A stretch of DNA of 64,000 nucleotides from Flavobacteriales bacterium (GTDB taxonomy: Bacteria > Bacteroidota > Bacteroidia > Flavobacteriales_C > GCA-002722245), in contig JAHEZM010000016.1 of NCBI GenBank assembly GCA_023251075.1, positions 1 to 64,000 of the forward strand, given 5' to 3'. Shown here piece by piece: positions 26,700 through 35,612 of this stretch. The translations under genes were made by a program, and so were the position numbers. Numbering within the stretch: the stretch's first letter is position 1; each line of letters opens with the position of its first letter. The notes beneath the pieces are model-generated. The model worked only from the letters and a program-made list of their open reading frames with translations. It was not told the origin of the DNA and did not search any database.

Positions 26700-28034
26700 C
26701 TAAATCAGTCCCCTTGATTTTAACTCAATATATTTATTGATTGCATTTACCGAAAGATCATTCGGTTTGTTGATCACCACTTGTATTCCGTAAGTTTTTA
26801 GTTCCTGTAAAATGCGATACTTATCGTAAATAAATTTCTCAGCAATAGTGGTTAAATACATCTCTTGCATATTTTCCGCTTCGTGTAGGCTATAATTTTC
26901 AATCTCTGTATTTTCAAAAATCATCAGCACCAATAAATGTCGCTGATTTATTTTGCGTAACAAAGGAAGAACACGTTGTACGGCATGTAAACTTTCGAAA
27001 TTGGAAAACAAGAAAAGTAAACTTCTGTTTTTTACACTATTGTTAATGGTAACAAATAATTGCTCGTAGTTGGCTTCCAGTTTATTTTCTGTTTCCTGGT
27101 ACAAGCTCTCCAGAATCAACCCCATTTGTCGGCCTTTACTATCGGCCTTAATCATAGTTTCTGGTTTATTTGAAAATGTAATTAATCCGGCCTTATCGTG
27201 TTTACGAATTACCATGTTTGATAACGCCAATGCGGTATTGATAGAATAATCTAATAAACTCAACCCATCAAAAGGAAGCATCATGCTTCTGCTTTTATCG
27301 ATCACACAATAAATACTTTGCGACTTTTCATCTTCGTATTGATTCACCATAATAGAATCTCTTCTGCCGGTGGCTTTCCAGTTTATACTTCTGATATCAT
27401 CACCGTCTACATAGTTTTTAATTTTCTCAAACTCATAACTATGTCCAATCTTCCTCAATTTTTTAACACCATAACCTTGCGCTGTTTTATCCGACAACAT
27501 CAACTCGCATTTACGCATTTGAATAATTGATGGATAAACCTTTACCGTTTCTTCATTAAATTGTTGGGTACGATATTGCGAAAATCTTAAAGGAGAATTC
27601 ACAAATAAATTAATTTTTCCAAAGTGATATTTCCCTCTTAAAATAGGGCGTAACTTGTAAATAATTTCCTTGCTCTCTCCACCTTTTAATACAGGTAGAT
27701 TGAGCACCATGTTTCTCTCTTGAAACTGCTCAGGAAGTTCATCAAAAATTTCCAATAGCATTTTAGTTTTCGATAAATTACTAATGGTTATTGTTACAGG
27801 ATTTTCATCCCCCAAAGAAAAATACTCACTCATTTTTCTTTGTGCATTAATTTTTAAACTCAAACGAAAACACAACAATGCATCAATAACAACTATTAAT
27901 ACAAGAGCAACTAAAGTAATTTGCGACACAATAAATAAAGAAGGAATACTAAAACTTACACAAAACAATACCACCACCACTGCGAAAGCAATGAAAAAAC
28001 GATTGGTGAGATATAGTTGTGAAATTATTTTCAT
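26700..28034 (-). CDS. DUF58-domain protein (vWA-like)
   Basis: This 444-residue protein has two N-terminal membrane helices (residues ~8-50), a beta-rich domain, and then the DUF58 block YVDGDDIRSINWKATGR, followed by a von Willebrand A-like fold (YCVIDKSRSMML carries DxSxS). It is the standard partner of MoxR AAA+ ATPases, thought to act with them in assembly or chaperone-like steps at the membrane. It starts on the last base of the moxR stop (TAATG), so the two are coupled. Confidence 0.88.
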   Translation of the reverse strand: MKIISQLYLTNRFFIAFAVVVVLFCVSFSIPSLFIVSQITLVALVLIVVIDALLCFRLSLKINAQRKMSEYFSLGDENPVTITISNLSKTKMLLEIFDELPEQFQERNMVLNLPVLKGGESKEIIYKLRPILRGKYHFGKINLFVNSPLRFSQYRTQQFNEETVKVYPSIIQMRKCELMLSDKTAQGYGVKKLRKIGHSYEFEKIKNYVDGDDIRSINWKATGRRDSIMVNQYEDEKSQSIYCVIDKSRSMMLPFDGLSLLDYSINTALALSNMVIRKHDKAGLITFSNKPETMIKADSKGRQMGLILESLYQETENKLEANYEQLFVTINNSVKNRSLLFLFSNFESLHAVQRVLPLLRKINQRHLLVLMIFENTEIENYSLHEAENMQEMYLTTIAEKFIYDKYRILQELKTYGIQVVINKPNDLSVNAINKYIELKSRGLI

Positions 28035-29056
28035 TAGCGAGGCACTTCTACTTTTTGAATTAAGCCATTAATAACTTCTTCTTCTTTGGTTCCTTCCAGT
28101 TCTCTATCCGACGATAAAATAATTCTGTGGTTCAATACCGGACCAGCTACAAAACGAATATCATCAGGAGTTACAAAACTTCTTCCGTTTAATGCTGCAA
28201 TAGCTTTCGATGCTTTCATGATTGCCAAAGAAGCACGTGTGGATGCACCTAAAAATATATCACCATTGTTACGCGTAGAGCAAACGATTTTAGCAATGTA
28301 ATCCATCAAATCATCTTTGATATGTACTTTCTCTACCGCTTCTCTACACAATTTAATTTTAGTTGCATTGATAACAGGTGCTACATCAGCCGTTAATTTA
28401 GAATCGAAATCTTCTTTAAATCTTCTCAAAATTTGTTGCTCCTCTGTTAATGAAGGATAATCTATTTTTATTTTAAACAGAAAACGATCAAGCTGTGCTT
28501 CCGGCAATTTGTAAGTTCCTTCGTGCTCCACCGGATTTTGCGTAGCGATTACAAAAAACGGGAATTCCATTTTATGCGTTTTACCATCTACAGTTACTTG
28601 CTTCTCTTCCATCACTTCAAAAAGTGCAGCCTGAGTTTTTGCCGGAGAACGATTGATTTCATCAATCAAAATAATATTAGAAAACACCGGTCCTTGTTTA
28701 AAAGAAAACTCAGAAGTTTTCATATTAAAAACAGAGGTGCCCACAATATCACTTGGCATTAAATCGGGAGTAAATTGAATTCTTGAAAAGCCCACCGATA
28801 AAGTTTTGGCCAGCATTTTAGCAGAAACAGTTTTAGCAATTCCGGGCACACCTTCCAGCAAAACATGTCCACCAGTAAACAATCCCACCAGCATCAAATC
28901 AATCATTTTTTCTTGTCCTATTACCACCTTCCCCACTTCTTTCTTTATCAGAATTGAAGCTTCGTGTATAGCAGCAATTTCACTTTCCAAACGAGAATCT
29001 TTTAAAAGATTTTCGGGATTAACATTTTCGTGTAGTGGCGAATTAACTTCTTCCAT
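28034..29056 (-). CDS. MoxR-family AAA+ ATPase
   Basis: A MoxR ATPase of 340 residues: Walker A in LLEGVPGIAKT, Walker B IILIDEINRSPAKTQAALF, sensor region FFVIATQNPVEHEGTY, arginine-finger region LPEAQLDRFLFK, and the C-terminal lid with GASTRASLAIMKASKA. MoxR proteins work with vWA-domain partners on folding or activation of protein complexes. It lies two bases after DUF4350 and overlaps DUF58. The client complex is unknown. Confidence 0.93.
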   Translation of the reverse strand: MEEVNSPLHENVNPENLLKDSRLESEIAAIHEASILIKKEVGKVVIGQEKMIDLMLVGLFTGGHVLLEGVPGIAKTVSAKMLAKTLSVGFSRIQFTPDLMPSDIVGTSVFNMKTSEFSFKQGPVFSNIILIDEINRSPAKTQAALFEVMEEKQVTVDGKTHKMEFPFFVIATQNPVEHEGTYKLPEAQLDRFLFKIKIDYPSLTEEQQILRRFKEDFDSKLTADVAPVINATKIKLCREAVEKVHIKDDLMDYIAKIVCSTRNNGDIFLGASTRASLAIMKASKAIAALNGRSFVTPDDIRFVAGPVLNHRIILSSDRELEGTKEEEVINGLIQKVEVPR

Positions 29057-29058
29057 AG

Positions 29059-30312
29059 CTATTTACATTTATTATAAAATTGTTGAATCAGTGAATAAAA
29101 TTCCATCAATTGCTCTTTGGTGATCGAGTGGGCAGCACTAATGAGAATATGTTTTTCAATTATTTTGTTAATGTGTTCCAAAGTCAATCCTGAAGCATCG
29201 GCAAGCAATTGAATTTTCAGAGCTTCGTTTTTAGCAATATTTATTTGGTATTTTTTTCTTACAAAATATTGAAAATGTTTCATTTTATAAAGCGCCACTT
29301 TACGGTGATTGTTTTGCATATAATACAACTTACCAATCGTTTCTATAAACATAATAGAGGTATTAATATTGGGTTCAATTACCGGAATCACCTTTTGTTT
29401 TCTTTTGGCTCTGAATAAAATAAAAACCAATACCAATGCTAAACAGAGATACCATGCCCAACGCAATGATCGTTGAGCTAAAACAAATGATAAAGGTGAT
29501 TTTTCGGGAGTTTCAAAATCATTGAGTTCGTACTGACTAATTTCATCCCAATAAATATCGTCGTTGTTTAAATAGGAAAAAACCTGCTCAGAATATTCTT
29601 TACCTTCTTTTGTTATTTGATTGTAATTGGTAAAAGCCAAAGGAATACAATGCATTAATAATTCACCTTTACCCACTTTAAATTTTGTGTAGTTAAAATA
29701 AACGCTGTCACCATATGGAATCTCCGTAAAACCAATATTTTCAACCTCTGGAAATTTTTCAAAAACCGTAGGCATCACATTCCAGGAATTGGGGATCACA
29801 AAATTATTGAAAACTTTTTTCAACTTTAATTTGCTGCGAGGAACAGATCCAACAAACACGGTGGCCAATGAATCCAGATACAATGTAGGATAATACATTT
29901 CATTGAATTCATAAAAATAATCCACATTAAATTTGAAGGCCAGGCGACGAACCAAAGTAGCAGGAAGCTGATTGGATGCCACAAAAGCCTTATTTCCTCT
30001 TTCCACAAACGCTATCAATGAATCGGCATCTTCATCAGTCCAATAAAAATTTCTGGCAATGCCAACGTAATTTCCTTTAGCTTTATAAGTAAGTGATTTT
30101 CTTAAAGGTTTTTTTAACACTTTGTGATCGTGCTGCGGAAAATAATCCTCCAACATCTTTCCAATTACGTAGGTATCGTAAGGTTCTTTTCCATGCGTAT
30201 CATATCTTTCTTCCCAATTGATTGCAGGTGTATTATCGCCTTTAAACAAAACGATTAAACCAATGAACATTAGCGCCACCACCACAATTGCTATGATTCT
30301 TCCGGCACTCAT
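29059..30312 (-). CDS. DUF4350-domain membrane protein
   Basis: A protein of 417 residues: one N-terminal membrane segment (IIAIVVVALMFIGLIVLF), a periplasmic DUF4350 domain beginning with EPYDTYVIGKMLEDYFP, a second membrane helix near residue 285 (WYLCLALVLVFILF), and a cytosolic helical tail. The DUF4350 fold resembles glutamine amidotransferase-like ThuA domains. It is a regular member of MoxR/DUF58 clusters in Bacteroidota. It overlaps the DUF4129 gene by four bases. Confidence 0.82.
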   Translation of the reverse strand: MSAGRIIAIVVVALMFIGLIVLFKGDNTPAINWEERYDTHGKEPYDTYVIGKMLEDYFPQHDHKVLKKPLRKSLTYKAKGNYVGIARNFYWTDEDADSLIAFVERGNKAFVASNQLPATLVRRLAFKFNVDYFYEFNEMYYPTLYLDSLATVFVGSVPRSKLKLKKVFNNFVIPNSWNVMPTVFEKFPEVENIGFTEIPYGDSVYFNYTKFKVGKGELLMHCIPLAFTNYNQITKEGKEYSEQVFSYLNNDDIYWDEISQYELNDFETPEKSPLSFVLAQRSLRWAWYLCLALVLVFILFRAKRKQKVIPVIEPNINTSIMFIETIGKLYYMQNNHRKVALYKMKHFQYFVRKKYQINIAKNEALKIQLLADASGLTLEHINKIIEKHILISAAHSITKEQLMEFYSLIQQFYNKCK

Positions 30313-31058
30313 GCTTTTTTCATTCGAATTAATTCAACAAAATCTTTAAACACATTTTCTACTGCCGGAAAAGTATTTTCATTCAAATCAACATCACCGT
30401 ACCAAACTCTTTCAAACAGAATGGTAGCTTTACGAAAAGCGAGGTAATTTTTTCTTTTCGACATTTGATTTAAAAAATCCCTGCTAATGCTATTTTTCTT
30501 CAATACAATGTATTTCTTATCATTCAGCTCCTTCAATATAATGAGATAATACAATCGAATAACTTCCTTATGATTCCCTTTGCCTAATGCTTCTAAAAGC
30601 ATTTGATCTAAATTTAACTCTGCAATATTTTCAGGAATGAAATCATGTACTTCCACTTCTGCTTTTTTAATCTTGACATTATCAGGTGAACTGTAATAAC
30701 GCTTGGCAAGCAAACCAAGTAAAAAAATTGCTACAGCAATAATTACAATCCAAAAAATAACTTTTAAAAGATAAAAATCAACTGGAGGGCTTTCCTTTGG
30801 TTTCGTCGGTTCAGCTTTTTTCTCTTCCTTCTCTTTTATTTTATCGTAATTGATTCCCTCAATTATTTTATGCCACTTATCCTCATCGAAACGCTGAATA
30901 ACTGTAGTATCCTCATACTCCGCAGCATCTTCATAAACAACACCCGATTCATCTCTACCATAATAGGCAGAATCAACCAAAGCCGTATCCTGAGCTTGAA
31001 TAGAAAGACATAAAAACATTGCTGCTACAAAAAAACATATTTGCATTTTCATTCTCAT
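30309..31058 (-). CDS. DUF4129-domain membrane protein
   Basis: A protein of 249 residues: signal peptide (ICFFVAAMFLCLSIQAQ), an acidic periplasmic stretch, one membrane helix near residue 105 (VIFWIVIIAVAIFLLGLLA), and a C-terminal DUF4129 domain with the LLEALGKGNHKEVIRLYYL and ISRDFLNQM blocks. It accompanies DUF4350, MoxR and DUF58 in this operon. The function is not known. It overlaps the genes on both sides by four bases, so translation is coupled across the cluster. Confidence 0.82.
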   Translation of the reverse strand: MRMKMQICFFVAAMFLCLSIQAQDTALVDSAYYGRDESGVVYEDAAEYEDTTVIQRFDEDKWHKIIEGINYDKIKEKEEKKAEPTKPKESPPVDFYLLKVIFWIVIIAVAIFLLGLLAKRYYSSPDNVKIKKAEVEVHDFIPENIAELNLDQMLLEALGKGNHKEVIRLYYLIILKELNDKKYIVLKKNSISRDFLNQMSKRKNYLAFRKATILFERVWYGDVDLNENTFPAVENVFKDFVELIRMKKA

Positions 31059-32911
31059 TGAGCCGCAAATTTTTTAATTCTTTCCATTAGGTGATCCCCT
31101 TCCGTTATTTCTTTCAAGGAATAATACATTACAGAAAAACAGGTTGGAAATAAAACCAGAAGAATATAAAACATAAAAAACTTCACAAACCAACTAATGC
31201 CGTTGAGTACTATCACAATAGTATCAGAATCAAAAGAAAGATTCCAACTAATGAACCAATAATACAATGCTAACAAAGGTGAATTCACCATTCCGTACAA
31301 AATGGTAGAGAGAGAGAATAACGACAAATAACACAACAACAAAGTTCCCCATGAATTCTTTAATACTTTAAAAACTTTAGTGAATCCATTAAAACCACGA
31401 TGAAAAACCAAAATCTGAATAAGCACAAAAAATGGCATCACTAAAAAATAAAGAAACTTACCAAAGCCACCCAGCAAAACAAATAATGCCAAAATAAACT
31501 GAAAAATCACCATGAGAATAAAATGATGTTTAAAAATATGAATGGAAAAAAAGTAAGGAATAATCTTCAATGGTTTTTTATTCTCTTGTGCACTCCACAC
31601 GTAGTAAATCGCCAAAATATTCAGCAATGATATTGCACCAAAAACTACCGGAAAGAAGAAAAGCTGATCATCGAAATTGAAGAAAATTCTGAAACTTAAA
31701 AAAGTCTCTAATAGCCATAAATTAAAAGCATTGGAAACATCAGAAATATTTTCGATTTGAATGAAAAAATCACGATCCATAAAAAACACCACCGCCATAG
31801 ATGCTACCGCAAGCACTAAAGCAAATAAAGCAGTCTTCTTAAAATTTCTGGTGTATAGAGTGAAAGTATCCGACAATACCTGAGTAAAAGACTTGATAGA
31901 AGTAAAAGTAATTTTACGATGAAAGGCATTGAATACCTTCTCATCATGTAAATCGGGATCGAACACTTTTTTGTTTTTGTACAAGGGATACCAAATGAAA
32001 TACCATATCAAAAACAGGAGAGAAAAAATAATTACCATCCAGCGTACAACTATATTGGCATCGGTATATCGGGTATAAAAACTCTCAATCATTGCGGCCA
32101 TCACAATAACAGGTACTACCCCCAACATAATTCGCATTCCTTTTTGTGCAGACAGGAAAAATGATTGTCCGCGAGAATAAGTTCCCGGAAATATTAATCC
32201 TTTTCCCAATGTAATTCCTGCGCCTCCTGCAATTACTAAGGCTGCAATTTCCAAAGTGCCATGCTGCCAAATCACCAATGCCGAAGTTCCTAATAAATTA
32301 TTTTGGTAAAAGAAATATTGAAAAGTACCCAGCATGATACCATTATTGATTAAAAAACCAACGGAACCTACCGATGCGAAAAAGCCTAAAAGAAAAGAGA
32401 AAAAAGCTACTTTAATATTGTTTATAGTAATTCCCAAAAACATATCGTAACCGTTTTCACCTTTGTAAACAGCCATTGGATCTCCCTTTCTTATATTCTC
32501 TTTGGTCATCCCTACATAATCATCACCCAGTATTTGATTTACAAAATGAGGATCGTTATGGGTTGAAAAAGCACCAATCAATACCGAAATCAAAAGCACT
32601 ACAAAAGCAAAAGTGAGTTCCTTTCTGGCGTTGTAAATTGCGTAGGGCATTTCTTCTTTCCAGAAATAAACAAAAGGATTTTTCTTGGAATATTTTACTG
32701 CATTTAATTTTTGAAATATTTTTTGAGCCAGGGAATTTAAATAAACGGTAACCGATCTGTTGGGGTAATGCGTTCTGGCGAACGATAAATCATCCGTAAC
32801 ATCAATGAAAATTTCGCTCCATTCTTCAGGATCTTTCTTAGTAGAATCTAAAATCTTCTCGAATTTCGACCATTTTTCTTTATTTTGCTCTATGAATTTG
32901 GTTTCACGCAT
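31055..32911 (-). CDS. SpoIIM-family (stage II sporulation protein M-like) membrane protein
   Basis: The ATG at 32911 (MRETKFIEQNKEKWSKFEKI, the usual family start) gives 618 residues. About ten membrane helices follow a cytosolic N-terminal region. The SpoIIM-like core includes FFSFLLGFFASVGSVGFLI and WQHGTLEIAALVIAGGAGI. These proteins are general membrane components of MoxR clusters and do not imply sporulation. It is the first gene of the five-gene operon. A longer frame begins at 32962, but it overlaps the divergent RDD gene and lacks family support. Confidence 0.85.
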   Translation of the reverse strand: MRETKFIEQNKEKWSKFEKILDSTKKDPEEWSEIFIDVTDDLSFARTHYPNRSVTVYLNSLAQKIFQKLNAVKYSKKNPFVYFWKEEMPYAIYNARKELTFAFVVLLISVLIGAFSTHNDPHFVNQILGDDYVGMTKENIRKGDPMAVYKGENGYDMFLGITINNIKVAFFSFLLGFFASVGSVGFLINNGIMLGTFQYFFYQNNLLGTSALVIWQHGTLEIAALVIAGGAGITLGKGLIFPGTYSRGQSFFLSAQKGMRIMLGVVPVIVMAAMIESFYTRYTDANIVVRWMVIIFSLLFLIWYFIWYPLYKNKKVFDPDLHDEKVFNAFHRKITFTSIKSFTQVLSDTFTLYTRNFKKTALFALVLAVASMAVVFFMDRDFFIQIENISDVSNAFNLWLLETFLSFRIFFNFDDQLFFFPVVFGAISLLNILAIYYVWSAQENKKPLKIIPYFFSIHIFKHHFILMVIFQFILALFVLLGGFGKFLYFLVMPFFVLIQILVFHRGFNGFTKVFKVLKNSWGTLLLCYLSLFSLSTILYGMVNSPLLALYYWFISWNLSFDSDTIVIVLNGISWFVKFFMFYILLVLFPTCFSVMYYSLKEITEGDHLMERIKKFAAQ

Positions 32912-32934
32912 CCAGTAGCTAAAATAGTTTTTTT

Positions 32935-33663
32935 TTGAAAACCATCGATATACAAACCACACAAAAGGTAAGTGTTACTTACGAAATTGCTTCTTTTTGG
33001 CAGCGATTACTGGCTTTGCTAATTGATTTGGTTCTGGTAACTGTAGCCAGTTTAATTATCGCGTTCTCTATCTTTTTAATTTTTGGAGAAAATAAAGCCG
33101 CACGATTTATCGCTGTATTAATCATTATAGCCATTATATATCTACATTGTTTAACCTGTGAAATTATATTTAGAGGTCAAACATTAGGAAAATATGCCCT
33201 GGGTATTAAAGTTGTAAAATTGAATGGCACCAAACTAAAAGGAATCGATTGCACTATTCGCTGGTGTTTCCGATCCATAGATGTGTTTCTGTCTTTAGGT
33301 AGCATTGCTGCTGTTACTATGAACTCTACCAATAAAGGACAAAGACTGGGTGATTTACTAGCCAATACTTCGGTAATAAAATCAAAAACCGATCGGAAAA
33401 TAAGATTAGATGATATTCTTTCTATAAAAACTACCAGTAATTACAAGCCAGTTTATCCTGTTGCCAAAAACTTTAAAGAGCAAGAAATGCTTTTGATCAA
33501 AGATGTTTTAGACAGAAACAAAAATTATCCTAGCGAAGCCAACGAAAAAGCATTGAATGAACTTTTAAAAATAGTATTAGAAAAAACCGATTTACCTGTT
33601 CCTAAAAACAAAGTGCAGTTTTTAAATACACTCATCAAGGATTACATCGTATTAACGAGGTAA
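32935..33663 (+). CDS. RDD-family membrane protein (second copy)
   Basis: A protein of 242 residues. The start is TTG at 32935, supported by the family-like N-terminus KTIDIQTTQKVSVTYEIAS. The RDD region is FWQRLLALLIDLVLVTVA, GQTLGKYALGIKVV and IRWCFRSIDVF, with about three membrane helices. The C-terminal ~90 residues are a soluble helical extension that the other RDD protein lacks. It diverges from the SpoIIM gene with only 23 bases between starts. RDD next to SpoIIM is the usual order in Bacteroidota. Confidence 0.85.
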   Translation: MKTIDIQTTQKVSVTYEIASFWQRLLALLIDLVLVTVASLIIAFSIFLIFGENKAARFIAVLIIIAIIYLHCLTCEIIFRGQTLGKYALGIKVVKLNGTKLKGIDCTIRWCFRSIDVFLSLGSIAAVTMNSTNKGQRLGDLLANTSVIKSKTDRKIRLDDILSIKTTSNYKPVYPVAKNFKEQEMLLIKDVLDRNKNYPSEANEKALNELLKIVLEKTDLPVPKNKVQFLNTLIKDYIVLTR

Positions 33664-33674
33664 TCTCCCCTTCT

Positions 33675-33930
33675 CCTTCCCGTCATTGCGAGATTTTTGT
33701 ACCCAAAAAAAGAAGCAATCTTATTCATCAAAAACTTCAGTAAATTGCCGTCGGTTTTAACCGACGGATTTGATTGTTTTCATAATAAGGCTTTAGCCGA
33801 ACAATATTTTTTGGCTAAAGCCCTGTATGTGTTCTTTTTTCCGTCGGTTAAAACCGACGGCAATTGAAATTAAAAACATTATAAAATTGCTTCTTTTTTG
33901 AATACAAAAATCTCGCAATGACAGGGAAGG
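33675..33930. repeat. Three-tier nested inverted repeat
   Basis: Outer arms 33675-33719 and 33886-33930 (45 bases each, few mismatches) contain GTCATTGCGAGATTTTTGTA. Middle arms 33743-33768 and 33840-33865 are 26-base perfect complements, each itself a hairpin (CCGTCGGTT TT AACCGACGG). The inner arms GGCTTTAGCC (33789-33798) and GGCTAAAGCC (33813-33822) form a third hairpin. The element fills the gap between the convergent RDD and TIGR02757 genes. The unit types resemble dispersed intergenic repeats of Bacteroidota. Confidence 0.88.
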
Positions 33931-33940
33931 CTGATTTTAT

Positions 33941-34702
33941 CTATATTTCATCATTCACACCCAATCCAAATAAAGAGAAATCATATTTCACAGGATCTTT
34001 CGCATCGAATTTTCGCAAGTGATTCATTAGTTCTTCCAATGCCTGCCAATCATTAGGAGTTCTTTTGATTAGTCCGAGTTTACGCGCAACATTTCCTGTA
34101 TGCACATCCAGGGGACAATACAACTGAGAAGGATCAAGCATTTTCCATATTCCAAAATCAACACCTCGGCCATCATTTCTCACCATCCAACGTAAAAACA
34201 TATTGAAGCGTTTGGCTGAAGAACCAGTTATTGGATCGGGTAAATGCTTTTCCGTTCTAGCTAAATGTTTGGTTTCAAAAAACTTCTTTTTAAAATCACT
34301 TATCGCTTGTTGCATATCTCCTTTATAGCACGATGCAAAGAAAACTTCCAAGCCTTTTTCATTTTTGTAAATCTCTTGTAAGCGTTGGAGGAAAAAGATA
34401 CAATCATCACCATTAAAAGTTCGGTGCACAAATTTTTTAAAGCGTTTTAAATCTGAAGAATGGTGTGAAATAATAAAATCGTGCGGTGAACCATCCATTA
34501 AATCCATCAACTTAAAACCATTATTAACTATCGTTTTTCTTTGTCCCCATGCAAAAACAGAAACTAAAAACGCAGCAATTTCCACATCTTCTTTTTTCGA
34601 GAAAGAATGTGGAATGGCAATAGGATCTTGTGAAATAAAATCAGATGAATTGTATTGAAGAAATTTAGAATCTAAAAGATCCTTTAAATCTACTTTTCTC
34701 AT
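33941..34702 (-). CDS. TIGR02757 (DUF2400) protein
   Basis: This 253-residue protein has the family blocks DPIAIPHSFSKKEDVEIAAF at the start, FAWGQRKTIVNN, and LRWMVRNDGRGVDFGIW and LDVHTGNVARKLGL later. The fold is related to helix-hairpin-helix DNA glycosylases such as endonuclease III, but the enzymatic role of TIGR02757 is not established. It overlaps hemF by four bases as the last gene of the guaA operon. Confidence 0.88.
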   Translation of the reverse strand: MRKVDLKDLLDSKFLQYNSSDFISQDPIAIPHSFSKKEDVEIAAFLVSVFAWGQRKTIVNNGFKLMDLMDGSPHDFIISHHSSDLKRFKKFVHRTFNGDDCIFFLQRLQEIYKNEKGLEVFFASCYKGDMQQAISDFKKKFFETKHLARTEKHLPDPITGSSAKRFNMFLRWMVRNDGRGVDFGIWKMLDPSQLYCPLDVHTGNVARKLGLIKRTPNDWQALEELMNHLRKFDAKDPVKYDFSLFGLGVNDEI

Positions 34703-35607
34703 TTAAGCCAATCAATTCCTTTCTTAAGTAGCGATAAAGTTTCCTTTTCTTTACTTCCTTCTTCAAACTGAGGATCGTAAGGCCAGCTGGCCATTTTAGG
34801 CAAACTCATTAAAATCGATTCTATTCTGCCATCGGTATCTAAACCAAACTTAGTTCCTTTATCGTAAACCAAATTGAATTCAACATAGCGACCTCTTCTA
34901 ATCAACTGCCAGTTTTTTTCTTCAGGAGTATAGGATTTGTTTTTATTAACCGACATTAAATGAGTGTAAATAGGAGCGAAAGAATTTCCCAATGATTTAA
35001 TAAATTCAAATCGATTGTGAAGATTATATTTTTGAGAAGCATACATTCTATCAAAGAAAATCCCACCTACTCCTCTCGTTTCATCTCTATGTTTGATATA
35101 GAAATACTCATCGGCCAACTTTTTAAATTCCGGATACATTTCCTTACCACGAGCATCACAAGTATTTTTTAAATGCTGATGAAAAAATTTCGCTTGTTCT
35201 TTATCCACATAATGTGGAGTTAAATCGATACCCCCTCCAAACCATTGTTCTTCTGACCTTCCATTGGTTGATGTTTCAAAGTAACGAACATTCATATGAA
35301 TGATGGGAACATGAGGGTTATTGGGATGAATAACAATAGATAGCCCCGTAGCAAAAAAATGAGTAGATTCTACTCTCAAAGCTTTTGCTACCACAGCAGG
35401 TAACACCCCTTCAACCGATGAAAAATTGACACCTCCTTTTTCAATCACCGCTCCATCCTGAAGAACAGCAGTAATACCACCACCACCACCTAGCCTTTTC
35501 CATTCGTGAATTTCAAATTTACCTAAGCCATCCTCAGCTTCCAATGCTGCACAAATACTTTTTTGCAAAGATTTGAAAAATATCTGAGTGTCAACTTTAT
35601 AATTCAT
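34699..35607 (-). CDS. hemF: Oxygen-dependent coproporphyrinogen III oxidase
   Basis: The ATG at 35607 gives 302 residues. The enzyme decarboxylates coproporphyrinogen III to protoporphyrinogen IX using O2, so the organism meets oxygen. Motifs: GKFEIHEWKRLGGGGGIT, VIHPNNPHVPIIHMNVRYFE, WFGGGIDLTPHYVD, and VEFNLVYDKGTKFGLDT near the C-terminus. A longer frame from 35628 would overlap the LysM gene and is less likely. It sits between the LysM lipoprotein and TIGR02757. Confidence 0.94.
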   Translation of the reverse strand: MNYKVDTQIFFKSLQKSICAALEAEDGLGKFEIHEWKRLGGGGGITAVLQDGAVIEKGGVNFSSVEGVLPAVVAKALRVESTHFFATGLSIVIHPNNPHVPIIHMNVRYFETSTNGRSEEQWFGGGIDLTPHYVDKEQAKFFHQHLKNTCDARGKEMYPEFKKLADEYFYIKHRDETRGVGGIFFDRMYASQKYNLHNRFEFIKSLGNSFAPIYTHLMSVNKNKSYTPEEKNWQLIRRGRYVEFNLVYDKGTKFGLDTDGRIESILMSLPKMASWPYDPQFEEGSKEKETLSLLKKGIDWLK

Positions 35608-35612
35608 AAGTG

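Noticed and set aside
31055-32911. Sporulation gene
   Set aside because: SpoIIM-like membrane proteins are standard in MoxR clusters of non-sporulating Bacteroidota; no other sporulation genes are here.
33675-33930. An insertion sequence in the nested repeat
   Set aside because: No transposase frame is present within or next to the arms; the arms hold only further palindromes.
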